DNA from: Phyllobacterium bourgognense
Lineage (GTDB): Bacteria > Pseudomonadota > Alphaproteobacteria > Rhizobiales > Rhizobiaceae
Assembly: GCF_003337575.1 (NCBI RefSeq)
Contig: NZ_QPJM01000003.1
Span: 328,069-392,068 of the forward strand
Reading direction: 5' to 3'
DNA: 64,000 bases
Shown here: positions 26,359 through 35,414 of the stretch, piece after piece
Layout of the letters: every line of letters begins with the position of its first letter
Numbering within the stretch: position 1 is the first letter of the stretch
Translations under genes and position numbers: made by a program
The notes under the pieces: model-generated
Told to the model about the DNA's origin: nothing
The model's input: the letters and a program-made list of their open reading frames with translations, nothing else
Databases searched by the model: none

Positions 26359-27335
26359 ACGGCGCTGGTTTTTCCAATGAACTTTCAGCGGAAATGCGCG
26401 CGTTGTTGCTGCGCGTCGAAGAGGAGTTGGGCCCGCTACCTGATCCCACATTGCTGCCACCGGAAGAGGGCAGGGCCCAATCCGAACGTTCAAACCAGCG
26501 CAACAATGTAAACCTGCCGGCGCTTGCTCGGACGCGAGACATCATCGTCGCCGCCAACACAGATCTTGGTTCCCAGGATTGCCGCATGCGCGTGCTTGTG
26601 CCGCATGATGCGGGTGCCGGCGCTGTCCTGTTCGTTCATGGCGGAGGGTTCGCGTTCTGCAGTCCTGAAACGCATGAGCGTTGTGCCCGGGTTCTCGCCA
26701 ACGAGATCAGGTTGCCCGTACTCGTTCCCGATTATCGGCTTGCCCCGGAACATCCATTTCCAGCGGGCCTGCACGACGTTGTCGCCTGCCTGCGTGCCGC
26801 ATTCGCGGCGACTGCAGAAGCAGGCGTATCCACGGGACCGCTTATCATCGCTGGAGATTCGGCGGGGGCCAATCTCGCGCTTGCAGCCGTCATGCATGAA
26901 GAGAGAGCTGGACGTTCACTGCCGTCAGGCATGCTTCTGTTCTACGGCGCGTTTGGTGCCGACTTCACCACGGAGTCATATGGCCAGTTTGCCGAGGGCC
27001 CCGGTCTGACGCGCGGCAAGATGCAACGATACTGGAACTGGTATTGCCCGGATGAGGATGCCCGCCGCAATCCGCTGGTGGCACCGCTACATGCCGATGA
27101 CCTTGTACTGCGCGCATTGCCGCCGCTCTATCTGCTGGCCGCGGGCATCGATCCCCTATTGTCCGACACGCTTCTATTCGCTGATCGGCTGAAGGCTGTT
27201 GGCCGCAACGATCCTCTCGCTGTTGTGCCGGGGGTAACGCATGGATTTCTGCAAAACACGAATGAACTGGCTGCTGCGCGGGAGGCGCTTGTGGCGGCCG
27301 GGGAGGCTGCTCGAGGAATGATCCGCGGCAGTTGA
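26355..27335 (+). CDS. Esterase/lipase, hormone-sensitive-lipase (HSL) family
   Basis: A 326-residue alpha/beta hydrolase of the bacterial HSL group. The oxyanion HGGG is at residues 95-98, the nucleophile S169 is in AGDSAG, and the acid and histidine fit D266/D271 (AGIDPLLSD) and H296 (GVTHGF). No signal peptide is seen, so it acts in the cytoplasm on a small imported ester. It is coupled to the GntR gene (ATGA) and sits ahead of the binding protein, which suggests the imported sugar carries an acyl group or lactone. Confidence 0.9.
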   Translation: MNGAGFSNELSAEMRALLLRVEEELGPLPDPTLLPPEEGRAQSERSNQRNNVNLPALARTRDIIVAANTDLGSQDCRMRVLVPHDAGAGAVLFVHGGGFAFCSPETHERCARVLANEIRLPVLVPDYRLAPEHPFPAGLHDVVACLRAAFAATAEAGVSTGPLIIAGDSAGANLALAAVMHEERAGRSLPSGMLLFYGAFGADFTTESYGQFAEGPGLTRGKMQRYWNWYCPDEDARRNPLVAPLHADDLVLRALPPLYLLAAGIDPLLSDTLLFADRLKAVGRNDPLAVVPGVTHGFLQNTNELAAAREALVAAGEAARGMIRGS

Positions 27336-27362
27336 CGACCCATAACAAAGGTGGAGGAAACA

Positions 27363-28565
27363 ATGAGCATTCTCAAGAAACTGGGTATCAGTTGCGCATT
27401 CATGGCCGGCCTGGCGGTGAGCGCCGCCAATGCGGCCGAAACGGTGCGGTTCTGGTATCATTTCGACAATCCGGAAAATCCGATGTCGGATCTCGTGGCG
27501 AAGTTCGAGGCGAAAAATCCTGATATCAAAATTGAAGCGGAAAATGTTCCGTGGAACAGTTACTACGACAATCTGTATACCTCCCTGGTTGGTGGCAATG
27601 CGCCGGACGCCGGGATGGTCAAGCTTTTTGCGCAGCCGCGACTGGCTGAAATGGGCGCGCTGGAGCCGATTGGCGACCGTATCAACGCGTGGCCGGGCAA
27701 AGCCGATCTTCTCGATAATCTGCTGGAATTGAACAAGGGGCCGGATGGCCAGCAGTATTACCTGCCGATCCAGTACGTCGTTCTGTATCTTTATTACCGC
27801 GCCGATCTCTTCAAGGCGGCGGGCCTCAATCCACCGGTGACATGCGAAGACTTCCGCACGGCGGCACAGAAATTGACCAAAGCGCCCGACACCTATGGTT
27901 TTGGCCTGCGCGGTGGCAAGGGCGGCTGGGACCAGTGGGGAACATTTGTCTTTTCGCAAGGCGCGGAACTCAAGCCGGGCGGCCTTACCAACCCTGAAGC
28001 TGTCGCGGCCAATCAGTGGGTGATTGATCTGTTCCAGAAAGACAAGGTTATCCCGCCATCGGCTCCTAATGACGGCTTCCAGGAAATTGTCGCAGCGTTC
28101 AAGGCTGGCAAGACGGCCATGACCATTCATCATATTGGCTCATCCAATGATTTGGTCAAAGCGTTGGGGGATAAGGTTTCCGCTGTTCCCGCCCCCAAAT
28201 GCGGCGGCAAGCAATGGACCTCCTATGGCGATGAATCCCTGGCGATTTTCTCATCGTCACAGGTGAAGGACGCTGCCTGGAAGTGGATATCCTTTCTCGC
28301 CGAGGGTGAAAACAACGTAGCTTTCAACAAGGCGACGGGCCAGATGACTGTAACCAAGAGCGGTTCCGAGCATTGGACCCTGCATGAACGCCGCTTCGTT
28401 GACGCCACGGTCCAGTCTCTGCCGTTTGCTCACGTGCTGCCGCAAAGCACCGCGACAGCGGAGTTCGTCAATACCGCGTGGCAGACGTCGATGCAGCAGG
28501 CGCTCACCGGCCAGATCACCTCGCAACAGATGATGCAACAGCTTGAAAGCCTTTTCGCGCAGTAG
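27363..28565 (+). CDS. ABC importer extracellular solute-binding protein (family 1, CUT1)
   Basis: A 400-residue periplasmic binding protein with a signal peptide (residues 1-24, cleavage after AANA). The mature start TVRFWYHFDNPENPMSDLVAKFE and the block ADAGMVKLFAQPRLAEMGALEPI-like pattern are those of family 1 sugar-binding proteins related to UgpB/MalE. ATG 27363 follows GGTGGAGG; a GTG twelve bases earlier overlaps that signal. It binds the unknown sugar and delivers it to the two permeases that follow. Confidence 0.92.
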   Translation: MSILKKLGISCAFMAGLAVSAANAAETVRFWYHFDNPENPMSDLVAKFEAKNPDIKIEAENVPWNSYYDNLYTSLVGGNAPDAGMVKLFAQPRLAEMGALEPIGDRINAWPGKADLLDNLLELNKGPDGQQYYLPIQYVVLYLYYRADLFKAAGLNPPVTCEDFRTAAQKLTKAPDTYGFGLRGGKGGWDQWGTFVFSQGAELKPGGLTNPEAVAANQWVIDLFQKDKVIPPSAPNDGFQEIVAAFKAGKTAMTIHHIGSSNDLVKALGDKVSAVPAPKCGGKQWTSYGDESLAIFSSSQVKDAAWKWISFLAEGENNVAFNKATGQMTVTKSGSEHWTLHERRFVDATVQSLPFAHVLPQSTATAEFVNTAWQTSMQQALTGQITSQQMMQQLESLFAQ

Positions 28566-28616
28566 TGCGGAGGGGTTTCCCATTACTGGTCGACGTCCGC
28601 CGAAAGTAGATTGTAA

Positions 28617-29540
28617 ATGTCAACGCTTGCACCATCAGCACCGCACGATCTCACGCAGGTCCGCCCGCTTCGCAGCCGGCTGATGCCGTACGCCCTGCTG
28701 GCGCCGGCAGTGCTCGTGACATTGTTCATCGTGTTCTTCCCGATGGTTCAGGCGGTCGTCACCAGCTTCTACGACCTGGTCCTGTGGAAGCCCAATGCCA
28801 GCCGGTTCGTGGGCTTCGGCAACTACATCAAGCTCTTGCACGACCCGGTATTCTGGACTTCGCTCGGCCACACGGCCATATGGATCGGCTTGACGGTGCC
28901 CTTGCAGATGGGTCTTGGCCTGGTCGCGGCGCTCCTGCTCAATCGCGAGTTCCCATGGCGCGGTCTGGCGCGTGCTCTCGTCATAATACCTTGGGCCTTG
29001 CCGAGCGTTGTCATCGCGCTGATGTGGCGCTGGATTTATGATCCAACCACCGGGGTGCTCAACGACATCCTGCTTTACCTGTCAATCATTCATTCAACCG
29101 TGCCCTGGCTTGCCGATCCGCATCTTGCGCTCTATGCGGTGATTGCAACCTTGACTTGGCAGGGCTTTCCGTTCTTCGCGGTGATGATCCTTGCCGGTTT
29201 GCAGGGGATACCTCAAAGCCAGTATGAAGCCGCCTCTATCGACGGGGCCAGCACGTGGCGGCAGTTCGTCCATATTACACTTCCGGGAATCGCACCCGTG
29301 CTGGCGACGGCGGGCCTGCTGCGTATTATCTGGGTCGCAAATTCCATGGATGTCATCTTCGTCATGACAGGTGGCGGCCCGGGTTATGCCACGCATACAC
29401 TGCCGCTCTATGCGTTTATCAAGGCCCGGCAAAATCTCGATTTCGGCTATGGCACCGCCATTGCCGTTACGTTCACGATCCTTCTTGGTGCCATCGTGGC
29501 GGTCTATATCGTCCGGACCATGCGTGAGGTGGAACGATGA
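28617..29540 (+). CDS. ABC sugar importer permease, MalF/UgpA type
   Basis: A 307-residue inner-membrane permease with six predicted membrane segments. The EAA loop that contacts the ATPase is clear: YEAASIDGASTWRQFVHITLPGIAP. It overlaps the next permease by four bases (ATGA at 29537), so the two are made together. Confidence 0.94.
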   Translation: MSTLAPSAPHDLTQVRPLRSRLMPYALLAPAVLVTLFIVFFPMVQAVVTSFYDLVLWKPNASRFVGFGNYIKLLHDPVFWTSLGHTAIWIGLTVPLQMGLGLVAALLLNREFPWRGLARALVIIPWALPSVVIALMWRWIYDPTTGVLNDILLYLSIIHSTVPWLADPHLALYAVIATLTWQGFPFFAVMILAGLQGIPQSQYEAASIDGASTWRQFVHITLPGIAPVLATAGLLRIIWVANSMDVIFVMTGGGPGYATHTLPLYAFIKARQNLDFGYGTAIAVTFTILLGAIVAVYIVRTMREVER

Positions 29541-30370
29541 ACAAACCCTCGACGCTCCGCCGGATTCTCACGACGGATATTCCTGTCGTCTTCATCATAA
29601 TGCTCGCCATGGGGCCATTCGTCTGGATGATCCTGACGTCCCTGACTCCGACCGCGCAATTATCTGCGTCCGGCGTATCCCTGTCGCCGGCGGGGTGGAG
29701 CATGGACAATTATATCCGCCTATTGGAACAGACCTCGTTTCTCGGCAATATGCTGGACAGTCTGATTATTGCTGCTGGTACTGTCGTTCTCGGCCTTGCA
29801 GTTTCAGTCACTGCGGCCTACGCGCTGTCGCGTTTCCGCTTCCCCGGCCGCAAGCTGGTCATGCTGCAGTTTCTGCTGGTCAACATGTTTCCGATCGTGC
29901 TCCTGATCTTGCCGCTCTTTATCCTCATGCGGAAGATCGGCCTTCTCGATACGCACCTTGCGCTGATCCTCGCCAACTCAACTGTCGCCATTCCATTTGC
30001 GGTCTGGATGCTCCGGAGTTACATCGGCGCTATTCCCCGCAGTCTCGACGAAGCGGCCATGATCGATGGCTGTTCCCGGCTGCAGGCGTTGCGTCGCGTC
30101 GTTCTGCCGCTCGCGATGCCGGGCATCATTTCGACAGGCATCTACATCTTCATTACCGCGTGGAACGAATATCTCTACGCCCTGACGCTTGGCGGCCGCA
30201 ATGTTCGCCCCGTTACCGTCGCCATCCAGACGCTGATAGGTGAATACCAGATCGAATGGGGGCTGCTCGCCGCCGGCGGTGTCGTCGGTGCGCTTCCCGC
30301 CACTCTGCTTTTCCTTCTCGTTCAACGCCGGCTTATCGGCGGCCTCACCCAAGGCGCAGTGAAGGGATGA
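29537..30370 (+). CDS. ABC sugar importer permease, MalG/UgpE type
   Basis: A 277-residue inner-membrane permease, the MalG-like partner of the previous gene. Six membrane segments are predicted and the EAA loop reads LDEAAMIDGCSRLQALRRVVLPLA. The segment TAWNEYLYAL near the end is characteristic of this family. Its stop overlaps ATG 30367 of the next frame. Confidence 0.94.
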   Translation: MNKPSTLRRILTTDIPVVFIIMLAMGPFVWMILTSLTPTAQLSASGVSLSPAGWSMDNYIRLLEQTSFLGNMLDSLIIAAGTVVLGLAVSVTAAYALSRFRFPGRKLVMLQFLLVNMFPIVLLILPLFILMRKIGLLDTHLALILANSTVAIPFAVWMLRSYIGAIPRSLDEAAMIDGCSRLQALRRVVLPLAMPGIISTGIYIFITAWNEYLYALTLGGRNVRPVTVAIQTLIGEYQIEWGLLAAGGVVGALPATLLFLLVQRRLIGGLTQGAVKG

Positions 30371-30396
30371 CTCTTATTAATATCAAAGAAGGACCC

Positions 30397-31281
30397 ATGA
30401 TGAATCCCATCGGATTGATCTCGATGCAATATGCAAGGCCATTCACTGCCGAGCATTTCCATCTCTTCAAGAAAATGCGCGAGCTTGGCTTTGACTTCGT
30501 CGAACTGCTGGTGCCCGAACCCGGCGAAATCGACCTTGCCGAAGCGCGGTGTGCATTGGACGATGCAGGACTTGGCGTCGTCCTCGCCGCGCGGGTCAAT
30601 ATGCAACGCAATCTTTCATCACACGAGAAAGATGCCCACCGTGCCGGCATCGACTACCTGCGCTATACGGCGGACTGCGCAGCGGAACTCGGTGCGACCG
30701 TTGTTGGCGGCCCTCTGACCGGCAATCCATTGGTGTTTGCCGGGCGTGCGCCAGTACCAGTCACCGAGGAGGAGCGGCTGGCGCGTAAGGGCCGCTGTGT
30801 CGCGGGTCTGAAGGAAGCGGGCGATCACGCTGCAAAAGCCGGTATTCTGCTCGCCGTCGAACCGCTCAATCGTTTCGAAAGCGATGTGTTGTGCACGACG
30901 CAACAAGCCATCGAGCTGCTCGACGCAGTGGACCATCCGGCGGTCAAGTTGATGCTGGACACATTTCACATGCACATGGAGGAGGCGTCGATCCCCGAGG
31001 CCATCCGGCTTGGCGGCGATCATCTCGTGCATTTCCAGGCCAACGAAAATCATCGCGGCTTTCCCGGTACCGGTTCGACGGACTGGGTTGCAGTTTGTCG
31101 TGCGCTGCACGAGGTGAACTACAAGGGGCCGGTATCGCTTGAGCCTTTCCGCCGCAATGACGATCGTTTTGGCGTTCCATTCGCGCAGTGGCGTCCACCG
31201 CATGAGGACGAAAGCGAGCGCCTCGCGGCGAGCGCTGCCCTTATCAAATCCCATCTCACACTGACGGAATATCGGCGATGA
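30397..31281 (+). CDS. TIM-barrel sugar epimerase/lyase (AP-endonuclease-2-like family)
   Basis: A 294-residue xylose-isomerase-like TIM-barrel protein. Its metal-site pattern is that of D-tagatose/D-psicose 3-epimerases: Glu in AVEPLNRFE, Asp in LMLDTFHMHMEE, His in HLVHFQANEN followed by RGFPGTGSTDW, and Glu in SLEPF. The same fold includes the enzymes that split 3-keto-glycosides by beta-elimination, so it could be either a 3-epimerase or a lyase. I chose ATG 30397 after GAAGGA; ATG 30367, coupled to the permease stop, would add ten residues. Confidence 0.88.
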   Translation: MMNPIGLISMQYARPFTAEHFHLFKKMRELGFDFVELLVPEPGEIDLAEARCALDDAGLGVVLAARVNMQRNLSSHEKDAHRAGIDYLRYTADCAAELGATVVGGPLTGNPLVFAGRAPVPVTEEERLARKGRCVAGLKEAGDHAAKAGILLAVEPLNRFESDVLCTTQQAIELLDAVDHPAVKLMLDTFHMHMEEASIPEAIRLGGDHLVHFQANENHRGFPGTGSTDWVAVCRALHEVNYKGPVSLEPFRRNDDRFGVPFAQWRPPHEDESERLAASAALIKSHLTLTEYRR

Positions 31282-32273
31282 CATTGAAAATCGGCTGGAT
31301 CGGTTGCGGCATTCACGCAACCCAGATGCTACTTCCCCAATTGGTCCGCCATGACGTCCAAATCGTCGCGCTCTGCGATATCGATGGCAAGCGTCTAGGC
31401 GATGCCGGCCGGCAGTTTGGCGTTGCGCGCCTGACCAGCGACGCCGAGGAGTTGATCCGCATGCCCGGTATCGATGCCATCGGCATGGCCGTGGGACCGG
31501 ACCAGCATCTGTATTTCGGCAAGCTTGCGCTCGATCGGGGTCTGCCTGTGTTTATGGAAAAACCCCCGTCAGGAACAGCGGCTGGCGCGCGCGAGCTTCG
31601 TGCTGCGTCCGAGCGCGCTGGAAAGCCGTTGCTCGTCGGTTTCATGAAACGTTATTCGGTCGGCAACAAGATTGCCCATAACATCATCAAGTCCGAGCGG
31701 TTCGGCCCGGTGCTTGGCCTTACCGGCTACTACATGACGGCGCCGGGTTATTTTACCGGCAATGTCGATTACACCGGCTTTTTCCTGCATCACTGCGTGC
31801 ACTATATGGATCTAGTGTCATTCTTCGTGTCGCCGGTGCGAACCATTTCAGCGCGAAAGGTGGAAAAAACACCGGGCAGGCTTCTTTTCCACGTCGGGTT
31901 CGAGTTCGAGTGCGGCGCCATTGGAAATATCGCGATGGGTACGATCCAGTCGCGGGGCACGCCGGTCGAACGCATCGAGTTGATGAGTGACCACCAGCGT
32001 CTCGAGGTGGATGACGTGATTGAGGTGCGGTGGAACCGCAATCCGCCCTTCAAAATCGACGATCCTGACGCGACACTCGCCGACGATGTCGACACTCTGA
32101 CATGGAAGCCAAATTTTACGGCAGCGGCAAATGAAGATCCGAAGGGTTATTATTCACTCTTGGCCGATGCGGTTCCGGCCCTCGGCGGTGCGTCGACTGT
32201 TGCCCCGACAATTCATGATGGAGTGATAGCCATGGAACGGCTGGAGACGTTGCGACGGGAGCTCGCCTTATAG
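31278..32273 (+). CDS. Gfo/Idh/MocA-family NAD(P)-dependent oxidoreductase (first)
   Basis: A 331-residue sugar or cyclitol dehydrogenase. The N-terminal Rossmann fold has GWIGCGIHA; the cofactor-domain end has the family EKP motif (FMEKPPSG), and the substrate domain carries HHCVHYMDL, the usual catalytic His region. Family members oxidise or reduce hydroxyls of sugars, often at C3. It overlaps the epimerase gene by four bases (ATGA) and is thus part of the same operon. Confidence 0.9.
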   Translation: MTLKIGWIGCGIHATQMLLPQLVRHDVQIVALCDIDGKRLGDAGRQFGVARLTSDAEELIRMPGIDAIGMAVGPDQHLYFGKLALDRGLPVFMEKPPSGTAAGARELRAASERAGKPLLVGFMKRYSVGNKIAHNIIKSERFGPVLGLTGYYMTAPGYFTGNVDYTGFFLHHCVHYMDLVSFFVSPVRTISARKVEKTPGRLLFHVGFEFECGAIGNIAMGTIQSRGTPVERIELMSDHQRLEVDDVIEVRWNRNPPFKIDDPDATLADDVDTLTWKPNFTAAANEDPKGYYSLLADAVPALGGASTVAPTIHDGVIAMERLETLRRELAL

Positions 32274-32302
32274 AAACGTGGAGTGCTGCAATTGGTCTCG
32301 GC

Positions 32303-32521
32303 TCAGATGCCTTCCCTGTAAAGGGACGTCTGATCACTGCGGTTGTAGCTGAACCGTAGCCCTGATATACGAGCAAGGAACCAATTACCTATTTCAAAAG
32401 CTTCCTCGCTGATGTGCGTGATCGCACCGAAACAGCGATGAAACAGCAGCATGTTTTTACGGTCAGCAGGCTCGCGCTTGATGCCCAGGAACGTGGGACG
32501 GTGCTGACACGCAGCGTCCAT
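32303..32521 (-). CDS. Possible small antisense gene or remnant (72 residues)
   Basis: On the minus strand ATG 32521 opens a frame of 72 codons ending at TGA 32303. The sequence (TFLGIKREPADRKNMLLFHRC, then EEAFEIGNWFLARISG) reads like genuine protein rather than a random frame, but I do not recognise it and no ribosome binding site precedes the start. It lies in the 278-base gap between the two oxidoreductase genes. It may be the tail of a decayed gene. Confidence 0.28.
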   Translation of the reverse strand: MDAACQHRPTFLGIKREPADRKNMLLFHRCFGAITHISEEAFEIGNWFLARISGLRFSYNRSDQTSLYREGI

Positions 32522-32551
32522 ATCGCGGTCAGGGGAGGGAACCAACCCATC

Positions 32552-33568
32552 ATGAAAAAGCCCGGTCTTGCAATTATCGGACTTGGCCCTGCCGCACTGC
32601 CTCATGCCAAGAGTCTTGTCGACTTGAAAGATCGGGTGGATGTAATCTGGGCCGCCAGTCGCACGAAGGACCGGACGAACGAATTCGCGCGGTCCTTCCC
32701 GTTTCCGGTGACAAACAGTATCGATGCGGCTATCAATGATCCTGCCGTCGATATCGTGCTGGTGCTGACGCCGGCCAATGCGCATCTGGAAATCGCTGAA
32801 AAGAGCTTTGCTGCTGGCAAGCACGTGCTTCTGGAAAAGCCGCTCGATATAACGTTGAAACGGGCTGAGCGGATTGTCACGCTTGGCCGCGAAAACGACA
32901 GGACATTCGGTGTGGTGCTGCAGCATCGGTTTCGCCCGGCGAGTCTGCGCCTGCGCGAAGCGCTTGAAGACAACAGTCTCGGAGCAATTGAGGCGGCGTC
33001 GTTGCGGGTCCCTTGGTGGCGGCCGCAGACCTATTATGATGTCGGTGGACGAGGTAGCTTCGCCCGAGATGGCGGCGGCGTTCTCTTGTCACAAGCAATC
33101 CACGCGCTCGATTTATTTCGTTCGCTTCTTGACGTGAAAGAGGTCATTGCATCTCAAATCCGCACCACTTCGCTTCACCGGATGGAAGCGGAAGATCACG
33201 TGACGGCATTGATGACTCTCGGCAACGCCGCACCGGCCTCGCTGCTTGCCACCACGGCTGCGTTTCCGGGCTTTCCGGAGACCTTGGAGATCACTGGTTC
33301 ACTCGGTTCCGCTTATTTGTCCGGCGGTGCATTACGACTTTCTTGGCTTGATGGCCGTGAAGAGATCGTCGAATCCGAAGGCAAGTCCGGTAGCGGCGGC
33401 AACATCATGGATTTTCCGCATGATGCACACCGCTCCCTCATTGCCGACTTTTTGACGGCTGTTGCCGAGAGCCGCGATCCTCTGGTCACCGGCGAAGAGG
33501 CGCTGGCCACGCAAAGACTGATCGCAAAAATCATCCGCGCTGACCCTACCAATAACCAACCCATATGA
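32552..33568 (+). CDS. Gfo/Idh/MocA-family NAD(P)-dependent oxidoreductase (second)
   Basis: A 338-residue dehydrogenase: Rossmann fold start LAIIGLGPAALPHA, EKP motif in LLEKPLDI, and SQAIHALDLFRSLL in the substrate domain. It is clearly divergent from the first oxidoreductase and should have a different substrate or direction. ATG 32552 is preceded by GGGAGGG at a slightly long distance; an ATG at 32414 keeps the frame open but the extra 46 residues do not look like the family. A separate promoter in the preceding gap is possible. Confidence 0.87.
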   Translation: MKKPGLAIIGLGPAALPHAKSLVDLKDRVDVIWAASRTKDRTNEFARSFPFPVTNSIDAAINDPAVDIVLVLTPANAHLEIAEKSFAAGKHVLLEKPLDITLKRAERIVTLGRENDRTFGVVLQHRFRPASLRLREALEDNSLGAIEAASLRVPWWRPQTYYDVGGRGSFARDGGGVLLSQAIHALDLFRSLLDVKEVIASQIRTTSLHRMEAEDHVTALMTLGNAAPASLLATTAAFPGFPETLEITGSLGSAYLSGGALRLSWLDGREEIVESEGKSGSGGNIMDFPHDAHRSLIADFLTAVAESRDPLVTGEEALATQRLIAKIIRADPTNNQPI

Positions 33569-33688
33569 GAAATCCTTCGGCGCATCGCGCCTCAACGATT
33601 GCGGTTGAGAACGGTTCTCCTCGGTGGTCCGATAAGGTCGACCTTGTGGGCAATTTGAAACTTTCATTGTTTTGAGTAGAATGGCGCA

Positions 33689-33910
33689 ATGACGCCGCAA
33701 CGCTTTGTAGAGGCACTCCAATGCGTGCACTGGACGCCGACCCAGATTGCCGAGGTGCTCGGATGTGACATCTCGTTGGTTGAAGCTTGGGCAAACGAAA
33801 AAGAAAAAATTCCTGTAGAGGTGGGAGCCTGGCTTGAGTCACTCGCTGAAGCTCATGAGGCATCGTGCGTGCCTCGTACTTGCCGAGGAAAACGCGCTGC
33901 TGATGCATGA
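33689..33910 (+). CDS. Small helix-turn-helix protein
   Basis: A 73-residue protein whose first 50 residues (FVEALQCVHWTPTQIAEVLGCDISLVEAWANEKEKIP) form a Cro/XRE-like helix-turn-helix. Similar short proteins starting MTPxxFRxxLDALHWS are common in Rhizobiales; the signature here is somewhat divergent (ISLVEAW for the usual TVRRW). It may regulate a neighbouring cluster, but that is a guess. The ribosome binding site is weak. Confidence 0.6.
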   Translation: MTPQRFVEALQCVHWTPTQIAEVLGCDISLVEAWANEKEKIPVEVGAWLESLAEAHEASCVPRTCRGKRAADA

Positions 33911-34346
33911 TTCGGAACCTTCCGCCGGTCGTGGCGTCTTCCGCGCGCTGATTTCAGGCGACGGAGGCGTCTTTATCCAACCAACATCCTGTGCAGACGA
34001 GCGAACCTGAGCTGTCCTGCTATAAGTTGGTGGAGAGAGTGGGCACCGTTGCGGCGCTGAGGGTCGCGCTTAAATTACAATAACAGTTAGCTTTTTTGCA
34101 ACGGAAACCGACTGCCCCAAAGGGAGTGCACTACGGCAGCGCCCTTGGCTTGATGGCATGTTCGCATGTGCGAAATGGCGCTTCTTCCGATGCAAAATGT
34201 CAAAAAAGTATCAGTGACGTGGCGCTACTGTAGTAGCCTTCGGGCCATATGACGACTAGATTTCAAGTTGCTTGTGCAAACGCTTCTGGGAGGAGGCGTC
34301 CCAATAGGAGCACCACAAGATTGAAGGGCGCAGGGAGGAGATTCAG
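33911..34346. other. Intergenic stretch upstream of the ribitol operon
   Basis: No supported gene in these 436 bases. The main feature is the palindrome at 34161-34174; a weak AT-rich segment at 34075-34100 could hold a promoter. The last 25 bases contain GGGAGGAG, the ribosome binding site of the AraC-type regulator. Confidence 0.5.
34161..34174. promoter_or_regulatory. Perfect palindrome upstream of the AraC-type gene
   Basis: TTCGCATGTGCGAA is a perfect 14-base palindrome 170 bases upstream of the regulator start. Palindromes suit LacI, GntR or TetR-type dimers better than AraC proteins, which usually bind direct repeats, so its user is unclear. Confidence 0.35.
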
Positions 34347-35231
34347 GTGAATCCAGATTTGGAAGTAGTCCAGATCGGCCGCGGCGAGTCGTTCAAGGCT
34401 TGGGAGCACGGCTATCCTTTCCACACAGTGCGCTGGCACTTTCATCCGGAATACGAAATACATCACGTCGTCGCGACAAGCGGGCGATATTTCGTAGGCG
34501 ACTTCATCGGGGAGTTCGAACCGGGCAATCTGGTTCTCACGGGCCCCAATTTGCCGCATAACTGGGTAAGCAACATTCCTGCCGGCACCTGCATACCTTT
34601 GCGGGGCAGGGTGGTGCAATTCAACGAGGCGTTCATAACTGACGCCACCAACGTATTTCCCGAGCTTACGGCGTGCCTGCCCATGTTAGAGCTCAGTCGG
34701 CGTGGAGCGCTGTTTTCCGCAGCGACGGCCGACACGGTTGGACCGATGCTGAAGGAACTAGTAGCAGCCAAAGGCTTGCGGCGCATTGAACTTTTTATCG
34801 GAGTGTTGAATGCAATGAGTTCCGGAGAGGGAACGCGTTCACTGGCAAGCTCGCGATACATGCCCGATCCATCTGGATTCATGACGGCTGGCGTCAACAA
34901 GGCTCTCTTGTACATCAATAGCCACTTGACTGAGCCCTTCAGCGAAGGGGATCTCGCTGGCCTGACAGGACAAAGCGCCAGTGCTTTTTCGCGCAGTTTT
35001 CGCCGCCACACGGGTATGGCGCTGGTCCAGTACGTCAATCGGCTGCGCATTAATTTCGCGTGCCATCTGCTGATGAGCGAGCCCGCGATGACCATTACTG
35101 ACATCTGTTTCGCAGCTGGCTTCAACAATATTTCCAACTTCAATCGCCATTTCCTGGCGCAAAAGGGGATGGCCCCTTCGCGCTTTAAAACATTGTTGGC
35201 ACAGAACGTCAGAGCGGCGGAGGCCGCATAG
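34347..35231 (+). CDS. AraC-family transcriptional regulator
   Basis: A 294-residue regulator with an N-terminal cupin-like sensing domain (WHFHPEYEIHHVVATSGRYFVGDFIGEFEPGNL) and two C-terminal helix-turn-helices (FSEGDLAGLTGQSASAFSRSFRRHTG; ITDICFAAGFNNISNFNRHFLAQKGMAPSRF). GTG 34347 follows GGGAGGAG. It precedes, on the same strand, the ABC importer and the ribitol enzymes and most likely activates them when the polyol is present. The gap to the next gene is 183 bases, enough for a controlled promoter. Confidence 0.93.
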   Translation: MNPDLEVVQIGRGESFKAWEHGYPFHTVRWHFHPEYEIHHVVATSGRYFVGDFIGEFEPGNLVLTGPNLPHNWVSNIPAGTCIPLRGRVVQFNEAFITDATNVFPELTACLPMLELSRRGALFSAATADTVGPMLKELVAAKGLRRIELFIGVLNAMSSGEGTRSLASSRYMPDPSGFMTAGVNKALLYINSHLTEPFSEGDLAGLTGQSASAFSRSFRRHTGMALVQYVNRLRINFACHLLMSEPAMTITDICFAAGFNNISNFNRHFLAQKGMAPSRFKTLLAQNVRAAEAA

Positions 35232-35414
35232 GAGGAGGAAAAGGGAGGACCAAATCAGTGAGAATTACGGAGCGCAGCTGCGAGCCGGGGGGATTGCTAT
35301 GCCTGTTCGCTGGCATGGCACAAGGCAAGTGATCACCGATGGCCAGCTTTAACGTGCTTCAGAATGAAAGCGGGAACGCAAAAGACCATCATCAAACGAT
35401 AAGGGAGAAATTCT

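Noticed and set aside
30256..30396. Upstream extension of the TIM-barrel gene into the permease gene
   Set aside because: The extra residues are Arg-rich shadow translation of the permease; the family sequence begins at about 30397.
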